This document shows, in pieces, positions 27,792 through 36,200 of a stretch of DNA of 64,000 nucleotides. Source of the stretch: Xanthomonas sp. AM6 (GTDB lineage Bacteria; Pseudomonadota; Gammaproteobacteria; Xanthomonadales; Xanthomonadaceae); the NCBI RefSeq assembly GCF_025665335.1, contig NZ_CP106869.1, positions 3,808,501 through 3,872,500 of the forward strand, written 5' to 3'. The position numbers were made by a program, and so were the translations under genes. The notes under the pieces were generated by a model. The model worked only from the letters and a program-made list of their open reading frames with translations, made no database searches and had not been told where the DNA came from. How positions within the stretch are numbered: the stretch's first letter is position 1; every line of letters starts with the position of its first letter.

Positions 27792-29161
27792 CCAATACCT
27801 TCTCTGCTTTCCTCGCCACCTTGCTGGCGATCGCCGGCGTGTCCGCTCCGGCCGCCGCGCAACAAACCCAACCGCTGGACCGCATCGCCGCGGTCGTCGA
27901 CGAGGATGTCGTGCTGCAGAGCGAACTGGATCGTGCCGTTCGCAACGTGAAGGGGCAGTATTCCGGCCGCGAGGCGCAGCTGCCGCCGGACAACGTGCTG
28001 CAACGCCAGGTGCTCGAGCGCCTGGTGCTGGTCAAGCTGCAGGTGGCGCGCGCCAACAGCACCGGCATCCGCGTCGGCGACGACGAACTGAACCGGGCCA
28101 TCGGCAGCATCGCCCAGCAGAACGGCACCGACGTGGACGGCCTGCGCAAGAAGCTCACCGCCGACGGCATGGCGTTCGACGACTTCCGCAACTCGGTGCG
28201 CGACGAGATCACCGTGCAGCGTCTGCGCCAGAGCTTCGCGCAGAGCCGCATCAACGTCAGCGAGAGCGAAGTGGACGCAGCGCTGGCGCAGCAGGCCACC
28301 ACCGGCGCGCAGTACCACCTGGCGCACATCCTGGTCGGCCTGCCGGACGGCGCCACCGCCGACCAGATCAAGACCGGCCAGAGCAAGATCGAAGGGGTCA
28401 AGAACCTGATCGACAAGGGCGAGATCGACTTCAGCGCGGCCGCGGTGCGCTATTCCGACAGCCCCAACGCGCTGGAAGGCGGCGACCTGGGCTGGCGCAG
28501 CCTGGACGAGATCCCCAACGCCTTCGCGCAGCTGATCCGCGACATGAAGCCGGGCCAGGTCGCCGGCCCGCTGCGCGGCCCCAGCGGCTTCCAGCTGCTG
28601 AAGCTGGTCGAAGTGCGCGACGCCTCGGCCAACCCGGAAAAGAAGACGGTCACCGAATACCACGCCCGGCACATCCTGATCCGGGTCAACGAGGCGCAGC
28701 CGGACGCGGCCGCCAAGGCCAAGATCGAGACCCTGCGCGCACGCATCACTGGCGGCGCCGACTTCCAGGCCGTGGCCAAGGAATCCTCCGACGACGCCAA
28801 CAGCCGCGGCCAGGGCGGCGACCTGGGCTGGTTCCCGGCCGACGCGTTCGGCCCGGACTTCGGCCGCCAGATCGAAGGCCTGAGCGACAACCAGGTCTCC
28901 ACGCCGTTCCGCACCGAGGCCGGCTGGCACATCGTGCAGCGCGTGGCCACGCGTCAGACCGACGTCACCAGCGACACCCAGCGCGCCCAGGTCCGCGAGA
29001 CCATCGGCCGCCGCAAGCTGGAAGAGGAATACAACCGCTTCCTGCAGGAAATGCGCGGCGAAGCCTACGTGAACCTGCGCGTCGGCGGCGACAGCGCCGC
29101 CGCGCCGGCCGCCGACGCCAGCGCGCCGGCGACGCCGGCACCGGCCGCCACCAAGCCGTAG
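27788..29161 (+). CDS. surA: Periplasmic chaperone and peptidyl-prolyl isomerase SurA
   Basis: A 457-residue chaperone that escorts outer-membrane proteins, LptD included, to the Bam machine. It has a signal peptide (to about 25, SAPAAAQQ), a SurA N-terminal domain beginning PLDRIAAVVDEDVVLQSELD, and two parvulin domains, around QYHLAHILVGLP and around YHARHILIRVNEA, each ending in GGDLGW and GWHIVQ-type strands. The C-terminal tail is rich in Ala/Pro (about 435-457). The ATG overlaps the lptD stop (ATGA), indicating coupling. The order lptD-surA-pdxA is the conserved gamma-proteobacterial one. Confidence 0.97.
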   Translation: MTNTFSAFLATLLAIAGVSAPAAAQQTQPLDRIAAVVDEDVVLQSELDRAVRNVKGQYSGREAQLPPDNVLQRQVLERLVLVKLQVARANSTGIRVGDDELNRAIGSIAQQNGTDVDGLRKKLTADGMAFDDFRNSVRDEITVQRLRQSFAQSRINVSESEVDAALAQQATTGAQYHLAHILVGLPDGATADQIKTGQSKIEGVKNLIDKGEIDFSAAAVRYSDSPNALEGGDLGWRSLDEIPNAFAQLIRDMKPGQVAGPLRGPSGFQLLKLVEVRDASANPEKKTVTEYHARHILIRVNEAQPDAAAKAKIETLRARITGGADFQAVAKESSDDANSRGQGGDLGWFPADAFGPDFGRQIEGLSDNQVSTPFRTEAGWHIVQRVATRQTDVTSDTQRAQVRETIGRRKLEEEYNRFLQEMRGEAYVNLRVGGDSAAAPAADASAPATPAPAATKP

Positions 29162-29164
29162 GCC

Positions 29165-30142
29165 GTGCTGCCCGCGCTCGCGCTGGTACCGGGCGAGCCG
29201 GCCGGGATCGGCCCGGAGTTGTGCGTGCGGCTGGCGCAACAGCCGCGCCGCGACTGCCAGCTGCTGGCCTTCGCCGATCCCGACACCCTGCGCGCCGCCG
29301 CCGCGGCGCTGGCGCTGCCATTGCGGCTGCTGCCCGAATCCGCCCCCGCCGTCGCCCCCGGCGACCTGCGCCTGCGCGCGGTCGGCAATGCCGTGCCCAG
29401 CCGGTTCGGCCGCACCGATCCGGCCAATGCCGGCGCGGTGATCGGCGCGCTGACCCAGGCCGCCGACGCCTGCCTGCGCGGCGAACTCGCCGGCCTGGTC
29501 ACCGGCCCGGTGCACAAGGCCGCGATCAACGACGGCGGCATCGCCTACACCGGCACCACCGAACTGCTCGCCCGCCACGCCGGACGCGAGGTGGTGATGA
29601 TGCTGGCCAACGACATCGTGCGCGTGGCCCTGGCCACCACCCACCTGCCGCTGCGCGCGGTCGCCGACGCGCTGACCCCGGCCCTGCTGGAGCGCAGCCT
29701 GCGCATCGTCCACGCCGCGCTGCGCAGCGAGTTCGGCATCGCCGCGCCGGTGATCGCGGTGCTGGGGCTGAACCCGCATGCCGGCGAGGACGGCCATCTC
29801 GGGCGCGAGGAGCTCGACGTCATGCGCCCGGTGCTGGACGCCCTGCGCGCCGAAGGCATGCGCCTGCTCGGCCCGCTGCCGGCCGACACCGCGTTCCTGC
29901 CGCAGAAGCTGGCCGGCGTCGACACGGTGCTGGCGATGTACCACGACCAGGGCCTGCCGGTGCTCAAGTACAGCGGCTTCGAGCAAGCGGTGAACCTGAC
30001 CCTGGGCCTGCCCTACCCGCGCGTGGCGGTCGACCACGGCACCGCGCTGGAGCTGGCCGGGCGCGGCGTCGCCGACCCCTCCAGCCTGTTCGCCGCGGTC
30101 GCGCTGTGCGCGCAGCTGGCCACGCGCAAAGCACCCCTGTAG
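29165..30142 (+). CDS. pdxA: 4-hydroxythreonine-4-phosphate dehydrogenase
   Basis: A 325-residue enzyme of vitamin B6 synthesis that oxidises 4-phosphohydroxy-threonine. The motifs LALVPGEPAGIGPEL, GLVTGPVHKAAIND, TELLARH and MYHDQGLPVLKY are diagnostic, and histidines at VHK, TTHLP and YHDQG fit the metal site. GTG at 29165, four bases after the surA stop, is the only sensible start. Its stop codon TAG (30140-30142) lies inside a REP-like element whose insertion or presence defines the C terminus ATRKAPL. Confidence 0.95.
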   Translation: MLPALALVPGEPAGIGPELCVRLAQQPRRDCQLLAFADPDTLRAAAAALALPLRLLPESAPAVAPGDLRLRAVGNAVPSRFGRTDPANAGAVIGALTQAADACLRGELAGLVTGPVHKAAINDGGIAYTGTTELLARHAGREVVMMLANDIVRVALATTHLPLRAVADALTPALLERSLRIVHAALRSEFGIAAPVIAVLGLNPHAGEDGHLGREELDVMRPVLDALRAEGMRLLGPLPADTAFLPQKLAGVDTVLAMYHDQGLPVLKYSGFEQAVNLTLGLPYPRVAVDHGTALELAGRGVADPSSLFAAVALCAQLATRKAPL

Positions 30143-30209
30143 GAGCGGCCTCAGCCGCGACCTTGGCCTTACCGGTAGAGCCAGGTCGCGGCTGAAGCCG
30201 CTCCTGCAG
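30137..30209. repeat. REP-like palindromic element overlapping the pdxA stop codon
   Basis: CTGTAGGAGCGGCCTCAGCC with following CGCGACC faces the inverse GGTCGCGGCTGAAGCCGCTC at 30184-30203, around a centre with TACCGGTA. The first bases overlap pdxA: the CTG codon and TAG stop come from the element's conserved CTGTAGG end. It ends 33 bases before the rsmA start and therefore lies inside an operon, where it could form an RNA hairpin in the polycistronic message. Confidence 0.85.
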
Positions 30210-30242
30210 GGCGCCGCGCGCGCCATCCGATAAGATGCACGC

Positions 30243-31040
30243 ATGACTTCTCCCCACGGCTTCAGCGCCCCGGCCAAGAAATCGCTTGGCCAGCACTTCC
30301 TCAGCGACCGCGACTACATCGACAGCATCGTGCGCGCGGTGAACCCCAAGCCGGACGACCTGCTGGTCGAGATCGGCCCCGGACAGGGCGCGATCACCTT
30401 CCCGCTGCTGCGCCGACACGGCCGCCTGACCGTGATCGAATTCGACCGCGACCTGATCGCGCCGCTGACCGCGGCGGCGGCCGGCGTCGGCGAACTGACC
30501 ATCCTCAACCGCGACGTGCTGTCGGTGGATTTCGCCGAACTGGCCGCCGGCGGCCGCATCCGCCTGGTCGGCAACCTGCCCTACAACATCTCCTCGCCGA
30601 TCCTGTTCCATGCGCTGGACCACGCCGCGGCGATCGCCGACATGCACTTCATGCTGCAGAAGGAAGTGGTCGACCGCATGGCCGCCGCGCCGGGCAGCAA
30701 GGTCTACGGCCGGCTCAGCGTGATGCTGCAGGCGTACTGCGAGGTGACCTCGCTGTTCGTGGTGCCGCCGGGCGCGTTCCGGCCGCCGCCGAAGGTGGAC
30801 TCGGCGGTGGTGCGGCTGGTGCCGCGTGCGCCGCAGGACATCGGCATCGCCGACCCGCGGCGCTTCGCCGACGTGGTGCGCGCGGCCTTCGGGCAACGCC
30901 GCAAGACCTTGCGCAACGCGCTCGGCGGCGTCTGCGATGCGGCCCAGTTCGAGGCCGCCGGGGTACGCCCGGACGCGCGCGCCGAACAGCTGGAAGTGGC
31001 CGATTTCGTGCGCCTGGCCAACGTGCCGGCGAGCGCCTGA
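30243..31040 (+). CDS. rsmA: 16S rRNA N6,N6-dimethyladenosine methyltransferase
   Basis: A 265-residue enzyme (KsgA) that dimethylates A1518 and A1519 in 16S rRNA during 30S maturation. [19 protein letters not shown] is the signature start, [15 protein letters not shown] is the SAM loop, and [12 protein letters not shown] is the catalytic NLPY motif. The C-terminal helical domain follows from about 190. The ATG at 30243 fits the usual length. It keeps the conserved order pdxA-rsmA-apaG-apaH, although here a REP element on the left and a 368-bp gap on the right interrupt the cluster. Confidence 0.97.
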   Translation: MTSPHGFSAPAKKSLGQHFLSDRDYIDSIVRAVNPKPDDLLVEIGPGQGAITFPLLRRHGRLTVIEFDRDLIAPLTAAAAGVGELTILNRDVLSVDFAELAAGGRIRLVGNLPYNISSPILFHALDHAAAIADMHFMLQKEVVDRMAAAPGSKVYGRLSVMLQAYCEVTSLFVVPPGAFRPPPKVDSAVVRLVPRAPQDIGIADPRRFADVVRAAFGQRRKTLRNALGGVCDAAQFEAAGVRPDARAEQLEVADFVRLANVPASA

Positions 31041-31408
31041 GCGGCACCGGTATCGGCATCGGGCCGTCCCGCGTGCCGGCCTCGGCCGGATTGCCGCGGG
31101 ATGCACCCGCACCTCGGCCTGCGCTCCGGTCGAACCCGATCATCGGCGGCACCGGCACCAGCAAGACTACGATCCTCGAAGCCATGCGCCCGATGCATGG
31201 CCGCCGTTTTCCGCGCACGGGTCCGGCGCGTTTCCTGCCGCGACGCCGGACCGCCTCGGCAGCGGCCGCGGCCGGACCGCGCGCGATGTCGGCGCGAGCG
31301 TCCTCCCGTCGCACGCAGCATGCCGGGCCGCCTGCGCTGCATTGCCGGTGCGGCGATCGGCGCAGGTTACTGGTCCCTTCCTGCACCGGCTTTGCTTACA
31401 CTGTGGGC
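31041..31408. other. Gap without a recognisable gene
   Basis: These 368 bp between rsmA and apaG are open in several frames only because the DNA is GC-rich. The translations are Arg/Ala/Pro-rich and match nothing I know. There is no clear terminator, REP or promoter; TTGCTT and TACACT occur close to apaG (about 31392-31403) but with spacing too short for a promoter. In most relatives rsmA and apaG are closer, so this may be degraded or inserted sequence. Confidence 0.4.
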
Positions 31409-31792
31409 ATGAACGATGACGCCCCCTACAGGATCGAGGTCGAAGTGTCGCCCCGGTTCCTCGACGACCAATCGGCGCCGGAGGACGGACGCTACGCGTT
31501 CGCCTACACGATCCGCATCCACAACCGCGGCCGCGTCGCCGCGCGGCTGATCGCCCGGCACTGGGAAATCACCGACGGCAACGGCCGCGTGGAGCGCGTG
31601 GACGGCGACGGCGTGGTCGGCGAACAGCCGCGGCTGCGCCCCGGCGAGGATTTCCGCTACACCTCCGGGCTGATGCTGGAAACCGAGCACGGCACGATGC
31701 GCGGCCACTACGACATGGAGGCCGACGACGGCACCCATTTCGTCGCCCCGGTCGCTCCGTTCGTGCTGACCGTGCCGCGGACCCTGCACTGA
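31409..31792 (+). CDS. apaG: Co2+/Mg2+ efflux-associated ApaG domain protein
   Basis: A 127-residue beta-sandwich ApaG protein. It starts [20 protein letters not shown] and has the conserved [52 protein letters not shown] and [12 protein letters not shown] blocks. The fold is related to FBXO3-type domains; the biochemical role is unsettled, and mutants in other bacteria alter cobalt resistance. The ATG at 31409 starts the domain directly; a longer in-frame reading through the gap is rejected. It precedes apaH by 10 bp. Confidence 0.95.
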   Translation: MNDDAPYRIEVEVSPRFLDDQSAPEDGRYAFAYTIRIHNRGRVAARLIARHWEITDGNGRVERVDGDGVVGEQPRLRPGEDFRYTSGLMLETEHGTMRGHYDMEADDGTHFVAPVAPFVLTVPRTLH

Positions 31793-31802
31793 TGGCGCCC
31801 GC

Positions 31803-32723
31803 ATGAGCGTGTGGGCCATCGGCGACCTGCAGGGTTGCTACGACGTCACCCAGCGGCTGCTGGAGAAGATCCGCTTCGACCCGGCGGTGGACCGGCTGTG
31901 GTTCTGCGGCGACCTGGTCAACCGCGGCGGGCAGTCGCTGGAGACCCTGCGCCTGGTGCACTCGCTGCGCGCGCACAGCGAGGTGGTGCTGGGCAACCAC
32001 GACCTGTCGCTGCTGGCGATCGGCGAACGCAGCCCGGACGAGCAGCGCAAGGTCAATCCGGACCTGCAGCGCATCGTGCTGGCCGAGGACCGCGACGAGC
32101 TGCTGACCTGGCTGCGCATGCAGAAGCTGCTGCATGCCGACCGCGAGCTGGGCTGGATGATGATCCACGCCGGCCTGGCGCCGAAGTGGACCACCACCCT
32201 GGCCGAGAAGCACGCGCGCGAGGTCGAGCAGCAGCTGCACGGCAGCGGCTACCGCAAGCTGTTCCGCAACATGTACGGCGACCGCCCGGCATGGTCGCCA
32301 GGCCTGACCGGCTACGACCGCTCGCGCGCGATCATCAACCTGTTCACCCGCGCCCGCTACTGCACCCCGCGCGGGCGCATCGCGATCGAGGAGAAAGGCA
32401 CGCCCGGCACCCAGGCGCAGGGCCTGTACCCGTGGTACGAAGTGCCCGGCCGCGCCGAGCGCGACCTGAAGATCGTCTGCGGGCACTGGTCCACGCTGGG
32501 CCTGACCATCACCCAGGGCGTGCACGCGATCGACACCGGCGCAGTGTGGGGCGGCAAGCTGACCGCGCTGCGGCTGGACAGCGAAGACCTGCAGGTGGTG
32601 CAGGTGCCGGGACGCCCGGTCGAAGGACCGGCGCCGGTGCCGCGCGCGCGGCCGCCGCGGCGTCGCTCGAGTGGTGGACGCGGTGCAGGCGGTGGTGGTT
32701 CGCCGCCGCTTGCTCAGGACTGA
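31803..32723 (+). CDS. apaH: Symmetrical bis(5'-nucleosyl)-tetraphosphatase
   Basis: A 306-residue metallophosphoesterase that hydrolyses Ap4A and also removes Np4 caps from RNA. Metal motifs: WAIGDLQGCYD at 4-14, FCGDLVNRGGQS, VVLGNHDLSLLAI, MIHAGLAPKW and CGHWSTLG. The last 30 residues (about 275-306) are Pro/Arg/Gly-rich and unlike typical ApaH, perhaps an unstructured species-specific tail. The start ATG lies 10 bp after apaG. It converges with folA across a gap holding a REP element and a terminator. Confidence 0.96.
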   Translation: MSVWAIGDLQGCYDVTQRLLEKIRFDPAVDRLWFCGDLVNRGGQSLETLRLVHSLRAHSEVVLGNHDLSLLAIGERSPDEQRKVNPDLQRIVLAEDRDELLTWLRMQKLLHADRELGWMMIHAGLAPKWTTTLAEKHAREVEQQLHGSGYRKLFRNMYGDRPAWSPGLTGYDRSRAIINLFTRARYCTPRGRIAIEEKGTPGTQAQGLYPWYEVPGRAERDLKIVCGHWSTLGLTITQGVHAIDTGAVWGGKLTALRLDSEDLQVVQVPGRPVEGPAPVPRARPPRRRSSGGRGAGGGGSPPLAQD

Positions 32724-32761
32724 CGGCACCGTCCGAAGCGTTCCGGCCGCGACGGCATCAT

Positions 32762-32829
32762 TTGTGGGAGCGACTTCAGTCGCGACGGGCGTTACCGGTA
32801 AGGCCCGTCGCGACAAGTCGCTCCCACAA
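32762..32829. repeat. REP-like palindromic element with a damaged right arm
   Basis: The left arm TTGTGGGAGCGACTTCAGTC plus GCGACGGGC is intact. The right arm reads GCCCGTCGCGACAAGTCGCT, lacking the TGA present in the intact copy at 16.6 kb, and then CCCACAA. The centre contains TTACCGGTAA. It lies between the convergent apaH and folA. Confidence 0.8.
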
Positions 32830-32903
32830 CGCTTCGCCGGCTGCAACTACCCGGCCGGAAATGCTCCGAGCAAAGGTTTCGCCTGGCGCGATGCCTGCTG
32901 TGG

Positions 32904-32930
32904 AAAAAATCCTGATGGCTTCAGGCCATC
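32904..32930 (-). terminator. Intrinsic terminator downstream of folA
   Basis: Read on the minus strand, GATGGC and GCCATC pair around a 5-nt loop (32914-32930), then ATTTTTT follows within a few bases (A run at 32904-32909 on the plus strand). It ends the lgt-thyA-folA transcript about 40 bases after the folA stop. Confidence 0.7.
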
Positions 32931-32969
32931 GCCTCCATCGGCGCAACATCGGCCACCAACGCCGTTCCG

Positions 32970-33506
32970 CTACGGCGCGCTGCTCCTGCGCCGGTAATCG
33001 ACGAACTCGAACGCCAGCGCATGCTTCGCGTCGGCCGCGTGCGCCTGCCGCGCCACGACCTCCCACTGCGCCGGATCGAACGCCGGGAAATGCGCATCGG
33101 CGCGCTCGACCAGCGTGTCCAGGTGGGTCAGGTACAGCATCTCGGCTTGCGGCAACGCCAGCGCGAAGATGTCGCCGCCGCCGATCACCGCCAGTTCCTC
33201 GGCTCGGCTGGCCTGGGCCACCGCGATCGCCGCCTGCAACGAAGCCACCGCCTGCATGCCCTCGAACGGCACCTGTCCCGAACGCGTCATCACCAGGTTC
33301 AAGCGCCCCGGCAGCGCGCGTCCCAGCGACTGCGCGGTCTTGCGCCCCATCAGCACCGGCTTGCCCAGGGTCAGCGCCTTGAAGCGCTTCAGATCGTCCG
33401 GCAGCCGCCACGGCAGGTCGTTGTCGCGGCCGATGGCATTGCCGCGATCGAGCGCGGCGATCAGGGTCAGCCGGGGCTCGCGACCCGGGACCCCGGATCC
33501 GTCCAC
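32970..33506 (-). CDS. folA: Dihydrofolate reductase
   Basis: A 170-180-residue enzyme regenerating tetrahydrofolate for thyA and purine synthesis. Core motifs are LTLIAALDRGNAIGRDNDLP, WRLPDDLKRFKALTLGKPVL, MGRKTAQSLGRALPGR and VIGGGDIFALAL. Asp27-type catalytic acid is in LPDDLKRF. There is no ATG where the family normally starts, just before LTLIAAL. The nearest acceptable start is GTG at 33506, adding 12 unusual residues (DGSGVPGREPR). It is downstream of thyA, separated by a short-repeat array, and followed by a terminator. Confidence 0.92.
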   Translation of the reverse strand: MDGSGVPGREPRLTLIAALDRGNAIGRDNDLPWRLPDDLKRFKALTLGKPVLMGRKTAQSLGRALPGRLNLVMTRSGQVPFEGMQAVASLQAAIAVAQASRAEELAVIGGGDIFALALPQAEMLYLTHLDTLVERADAHFPAFDPAQWEVVARQAHAADAKHALAFEFVDYRRRSSAP

Positions 33507-33534
33507 ATCCGCCCCCGCCGATACCGCGGCGTTT

Positions 33535-33568
33535 CCCGACTCCCGATTCCCCATTCCCGATTCCCCGC
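33535..33568. repeat. CCCGATTCC-type short array between thyA and folA
   Basis: About four units of CCCGATTC/CCCATTC fill the 65-bp spacer between the thyA stop and the folA start. It belongs to the same family as the arrays at 7.7, 9.3 and 18.9 kb. Its position next to the missing folA start codon is notable. Confidence 0.6.
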
Positions 33569-33571
33569 CGC

Positions 33572-34366
33572 TCACACCGCCACCGGCGCCTTGATCGCCG
33601 GATGCGGCTCGTAGCCTTCGATCGCGATGTCGTCGTAGGTGAAACCGAACAGGTCGGTGACCGCCGGATTCAGGCGCAGCGTCGGCAGCGGCCGCGGCGT
33701 GCGCGACAGTTGTTCGCGCGCCTGGTCGTAATGGTTCGAATACAGGTGCGCGTCGCCCAGCGTGTGCACGAAATCGCCCACGCCCAGGCCGGTGGCCTGC
33801 GCCACCATGTGGGTCAGCAGCGCGTAGCTGGCGATGTTGAACGGCACGCCGAGGAAGATGTCGCCGCTGCGCTGGTACAGCTGGCAGCTGAGCTTGCCGT
33901 CGACCACGTAGAACTGGAACAGGCTGTGGCACGGCATCAGCGCCATCTGCGGCAGCTCGGCCACGTTCCAGGCGCTGATCACCAGCCGCCGCGAATCGGG
34001 ATTGCGCTTGATCTCGTCCACCAGCCATTGCATCTGGTCGATCTCGCGGCCGTCGGCGCCGGTCCAGCGCCGCCACTGCTTGCCGTACACCGGGCCGAGT
34101 TCGCCCTGCGCGTCGGCCCATTCGTCCCAGATGCTGACCTTGTTGTCCTTGAGGTAGGCGATGTTGGTCTCGCCCTTCAGGAACCACAGCAGCTCGTGCA
34201 CGATCGAGCGCAGGTGCAGCTTCTTGGTGGTCACCAGCGGGAAGCCGGCGTTGAGGTCGAAGCGCATCTGCCAGCCGAACACGCTGCGCGTGCCGGTGCC
34301 GGTGCGGTCGGCCTTTTCCGCGCCGTGCTCGAGCACGTGGCGCAGCAGGTCCAGGTAGGCCTTCAT
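33572..34366 (-). CDS. thyA: Thymidylate synthase
   Basis: A 264-residue enzyme converting dUMP to dTMP with methylenetetrahydrofolate, producing the dihydrofolate that FolA recycles. The start [20 protein letters not shown], the folate/phosphate loop DRTGTGTRS, the catalytic-Cys segment [12 protein letters not shown] and the dUMP-binding [20 protein letters not shown] are all classic. The length equals that of E. coli ThyA. The ATG at 34366 overlaps the lgt stop (ATGA), so lgt, thyA and folA form one transcription unit. Confidence 0.98.
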   Translation of the reverse strand: MKAYLDLLRHVLEHGAEKADRTGTGTRSVFGWQMRFDLNAGFPLVTTKKLHLRSIVHELLWFLKGETNIAYLKDNKVSIWDEWADAQGELGPVYGKQWRRWTGADGREIDQMQWLVDEIKRNPDSRRLVISAWNVAELPQMALMPCHSLFQFYVVDGKLSCQLYQRSGDIFLGVPFNIASYALLTHMVAQATGLGVGDFVHTLGDAHLYSNHYDQAREQLSRTPRPLPTLRLNPAVTDLFGFTYDDIAIEGYEPHPAIKAPVAV

Positions 34367-35244
34367 GCCTTGCCCCCGGCCACCGCCGGCGCCGGCTGCA
34401 GCACCGGCGCATTGCGCGAGCGCCACAGCAGGAACAGGCCGAGCAGGATGAGCGGCGTGCTCAGGATCTGGCCCATGGTCAGCCAATGGAACGCCAGGTA
34501 GCCGATCGGCGCATCCGGCACGCGCACGAATTCCACCGCGAAGCGGAACACGCCGTACAGCAGCGCGAACATGCCCGACACGGCATAGCGCGCGCGCGGC
34601 CGCAGCGAGAACGCCCACAGCGCCACGAACATCACCAGTCCCTCGAGCACCGCCTCGTACAGCTGCGACGGATGCCGCGCGAACCTGTCCAGCGCGCCAC
34701 TGGCGTACTGCGCCTGGATCTGCGCCAGCGGCCAGTCCTGCAGTTCCGGCGTGCGCGGAAAGATCACGCCCCAGCCGGCGTTGGTGAACTTGCCCCACAG
34801 CTCGCCGCCGACGAAATTGCCGACGCGGCCGAAGCCCAGCCCCAGCGGCACCAGCGGCGCGACGAAATCCATCGTGTCGAAGAAGTGCAGGCGCGACTTG
34901 CGCGACCACCAGGCCGCAGCCACCAGCACGCCGATCAGGCCGCCATGGAAGCTCATGCCGCCGTCCCAGACCTTGAAGATCAGCAGCGGATTGCCGAGGA
35001 AATCGCCCAGCGCATAGAACAGCATGTAGCCGATGCGCCCGCCGAGCACCACGCCGAGCATCGCGTAGAACAGCAGGTCGGAGAACCCGTCCATGTCCAC
35101 GCCGGGGAGGCGGCCGGCGCGGATGCGGCGGCGACCCAGCCACCAGGCCGACGCGAAGGCGGCCAGGTACATCAGCCCATACCAATGCACCTTCACCGGG
35201 CCGAGCGAGAAGGCGATGGGGTCGATCTGGTGGAGATAGGTCAT
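34363..35244 (-). CDS. lgt: Prolipoprotein diacylglyceryl transferase
   Basis: A 293-residue inner-membrane enzyme that attaches diacylglycerol to the lipobox Cys of lipoproteins such as LemA in this window. There are about seven membrane segments. Motifs include [35 protein letters not shown] (the essential HGGLIG) and [15 protein letters not shown] (the Lgt signature). The ATG at 35244 starts [20 protein letters not shown] as expected; a longer open frame upstream runs into the 79-bp tandem repeat and is rejected. It is the first gene of the lgt-thyA-folA unit. Confidence 0.97.
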   Translation of the reverse strand: MTYLHQIDPIAFSLGPVKVHWYGLMYLAAFASAWWLGRRRIRAGRLPGVDMDGFSDLLFYAMLGVVLGGRIGYMLFYALGDFLGNPLLIFKVWDGGMSFHGGLIGVLVAAAWWSRKSRLHFFDTMDFVAPLVPLGLGFGRVGNFVGGELWGKFTNAGWGVIFPRTPELQDWPLAQIQAQYASGALDRFARHPSQLYEAVLEGLVMFVALWAFSLRPRARYAVSGMFALLYGVFRFAVEFVRVPDAPIGYLAFHWLTMGQILSTPLILLGLFLLWRSRNAPVLQPAPAVAGGKA

Positions 35245-35280
35245 GCGGGGGCGTCGGCCGGAGGGCGAAGGTCGCCTATT

Positions 35281-35550
35281 CTGCCATCGGCGCCGGTCCC
35301 TGCCGTGGTCTGGCCGACGTGGACGGCGCCAGGCTTCATCTGCCGGCAGGCGCAAGCGTCTGCCACCGGCGCCGGTCCCTGCCGTGGTCTTGGCCGACGT
35401 GGACGGCGCCAGGCTTCATCTGCCGGCAGGCGCAAGCGTCTGCCACCGGCGCCGGTCCCTGCCGTGGTCTGGCCGACGTGGACGGCGCCAGGCGTCATCA
35501 GCCGGCAGGCGCAAGCGTCTGTCATCGGCGCCGGCCGCTGCCGCGGTCGC
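35281..35550. repeat. 79-bp tandem repeat, three copies plus a partial fourth, upstream of lgt
   Basis: Units start at 35281, 35360, 35440 and 35519 (the last only about 32 bp). Copies 1 and 3 are 79 bp and copy 2 is 80 bp through one extra T near 35391. Copies 1-3 are almost identical. Each unit contains the palindromes CCGGCGCCGG and CTGCCGGCAG. The length is not a multiple of three, so it is not a conserved coding repeat. It occupies the 464-bp gap 35245-35708 upstream of lgt; the rest of the gap (35551-35708) has no visible gene. Confidence 0.9.
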
Positions 35551-35708
35551 GATCGACAAGCGCGACGCTACGCTTCCATGTGTGCGGTCAGGCGCGAGCA
35601 TCTGGTTCGGCGCCAGCGCTCGCCCCGGGCGCGGCCGGAGCAGACGCCTCGCGCTTCGGCGCTGGCCAGGCACGGCCACACCGCGACGGCGGCATGCCGC
35701 AGCGGCGC

Positions 35709-36200
35709 TCAGTCCAACCGCTGCGGCCGGTTCGGCAGTTCGTCGTGCCCGGCTTGCCCGGGCTGCGCCGGGAAATGCGCGGCCAGCAGCGCCGAGACCG
35801 CCGCCACGCCGGCGATCACCGCCTGCTCGGGCTGGCCGGCGCGCATGTCGCGTTCGATCAGCGCGCAGACCTCGCGCCACTGCGCTTCGTCCACGCGCGC
35901 GTGCAGGCCGCGGTCGGCCACGATCTCGATGCGATGGTCGGCCAGCAACAGGTAGATCAGCACGCCGTTGTTGGCCTCGGTGTCCCAGGTGCGCAACTGC
36001 GCGAAGGCCTGCTCGGCGCGCGTGCGCGGCGCCATGCCGCGCAGCAGCGCCGCCGGCGCCAGCGCCGATTCGACCGCGAACATCACCTGCCCGCGGTGCA
36101 GCCGCTCGCCGTCGGCGATCGCCGCGCCGATGCGCTCCAGGCTGGCGTCCGGGAACAGGCTGCGCGCCGACGGCGCGAACAGATGACGAAGCAGGCGCAT
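35709..36200 (-). CDS. TPM domain protein (second of the lemA operon)
   Basis: A 163-residue protein with a TPM-phosphatase-like fold. Segments: HLFAPSARSLFPDASLERIG, GQVMFAVESALAP, RTRAEQAFAQLRTWDTEANN, GVLIYLLLADHRIEIVADRG and WREVCALIERDMRAGQPEQA. It has no signal peptide, so it probably lies in the cytoplasm or at the inner membrane. Its ATG overlaps the stop of the preceding, larger TPM gene (ATGA). The lemA, TPM, TPM arrangement is widespread. Proposed roles include membrane-complex repair and photosystem assembly in plants, but none is established here. Confidence 0.85.
   Translation of the reverse strand: MRLLRHLFAPSARSLFPDASLERIGAAIADGERLHRGQVMFAVESALAPAALLRGMAPRTRAEQAFAQLRTWDTEANNGVLIYLLLADHRIEIVADRGLHARVDEAQWREVCALIERDMRAGQPEQAVIAGVAAVSALLAAHFPAQPGQAGHDELPNRPQRLD

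Noticed and set aside
35241-35525. Short repetitive minus-strand protein over the 79-bp tandem repeat
   Set aside because: The repeat unit is not a multiple of three and copy 2 shifts frame, so the apparent peptide repeat is not maintained.
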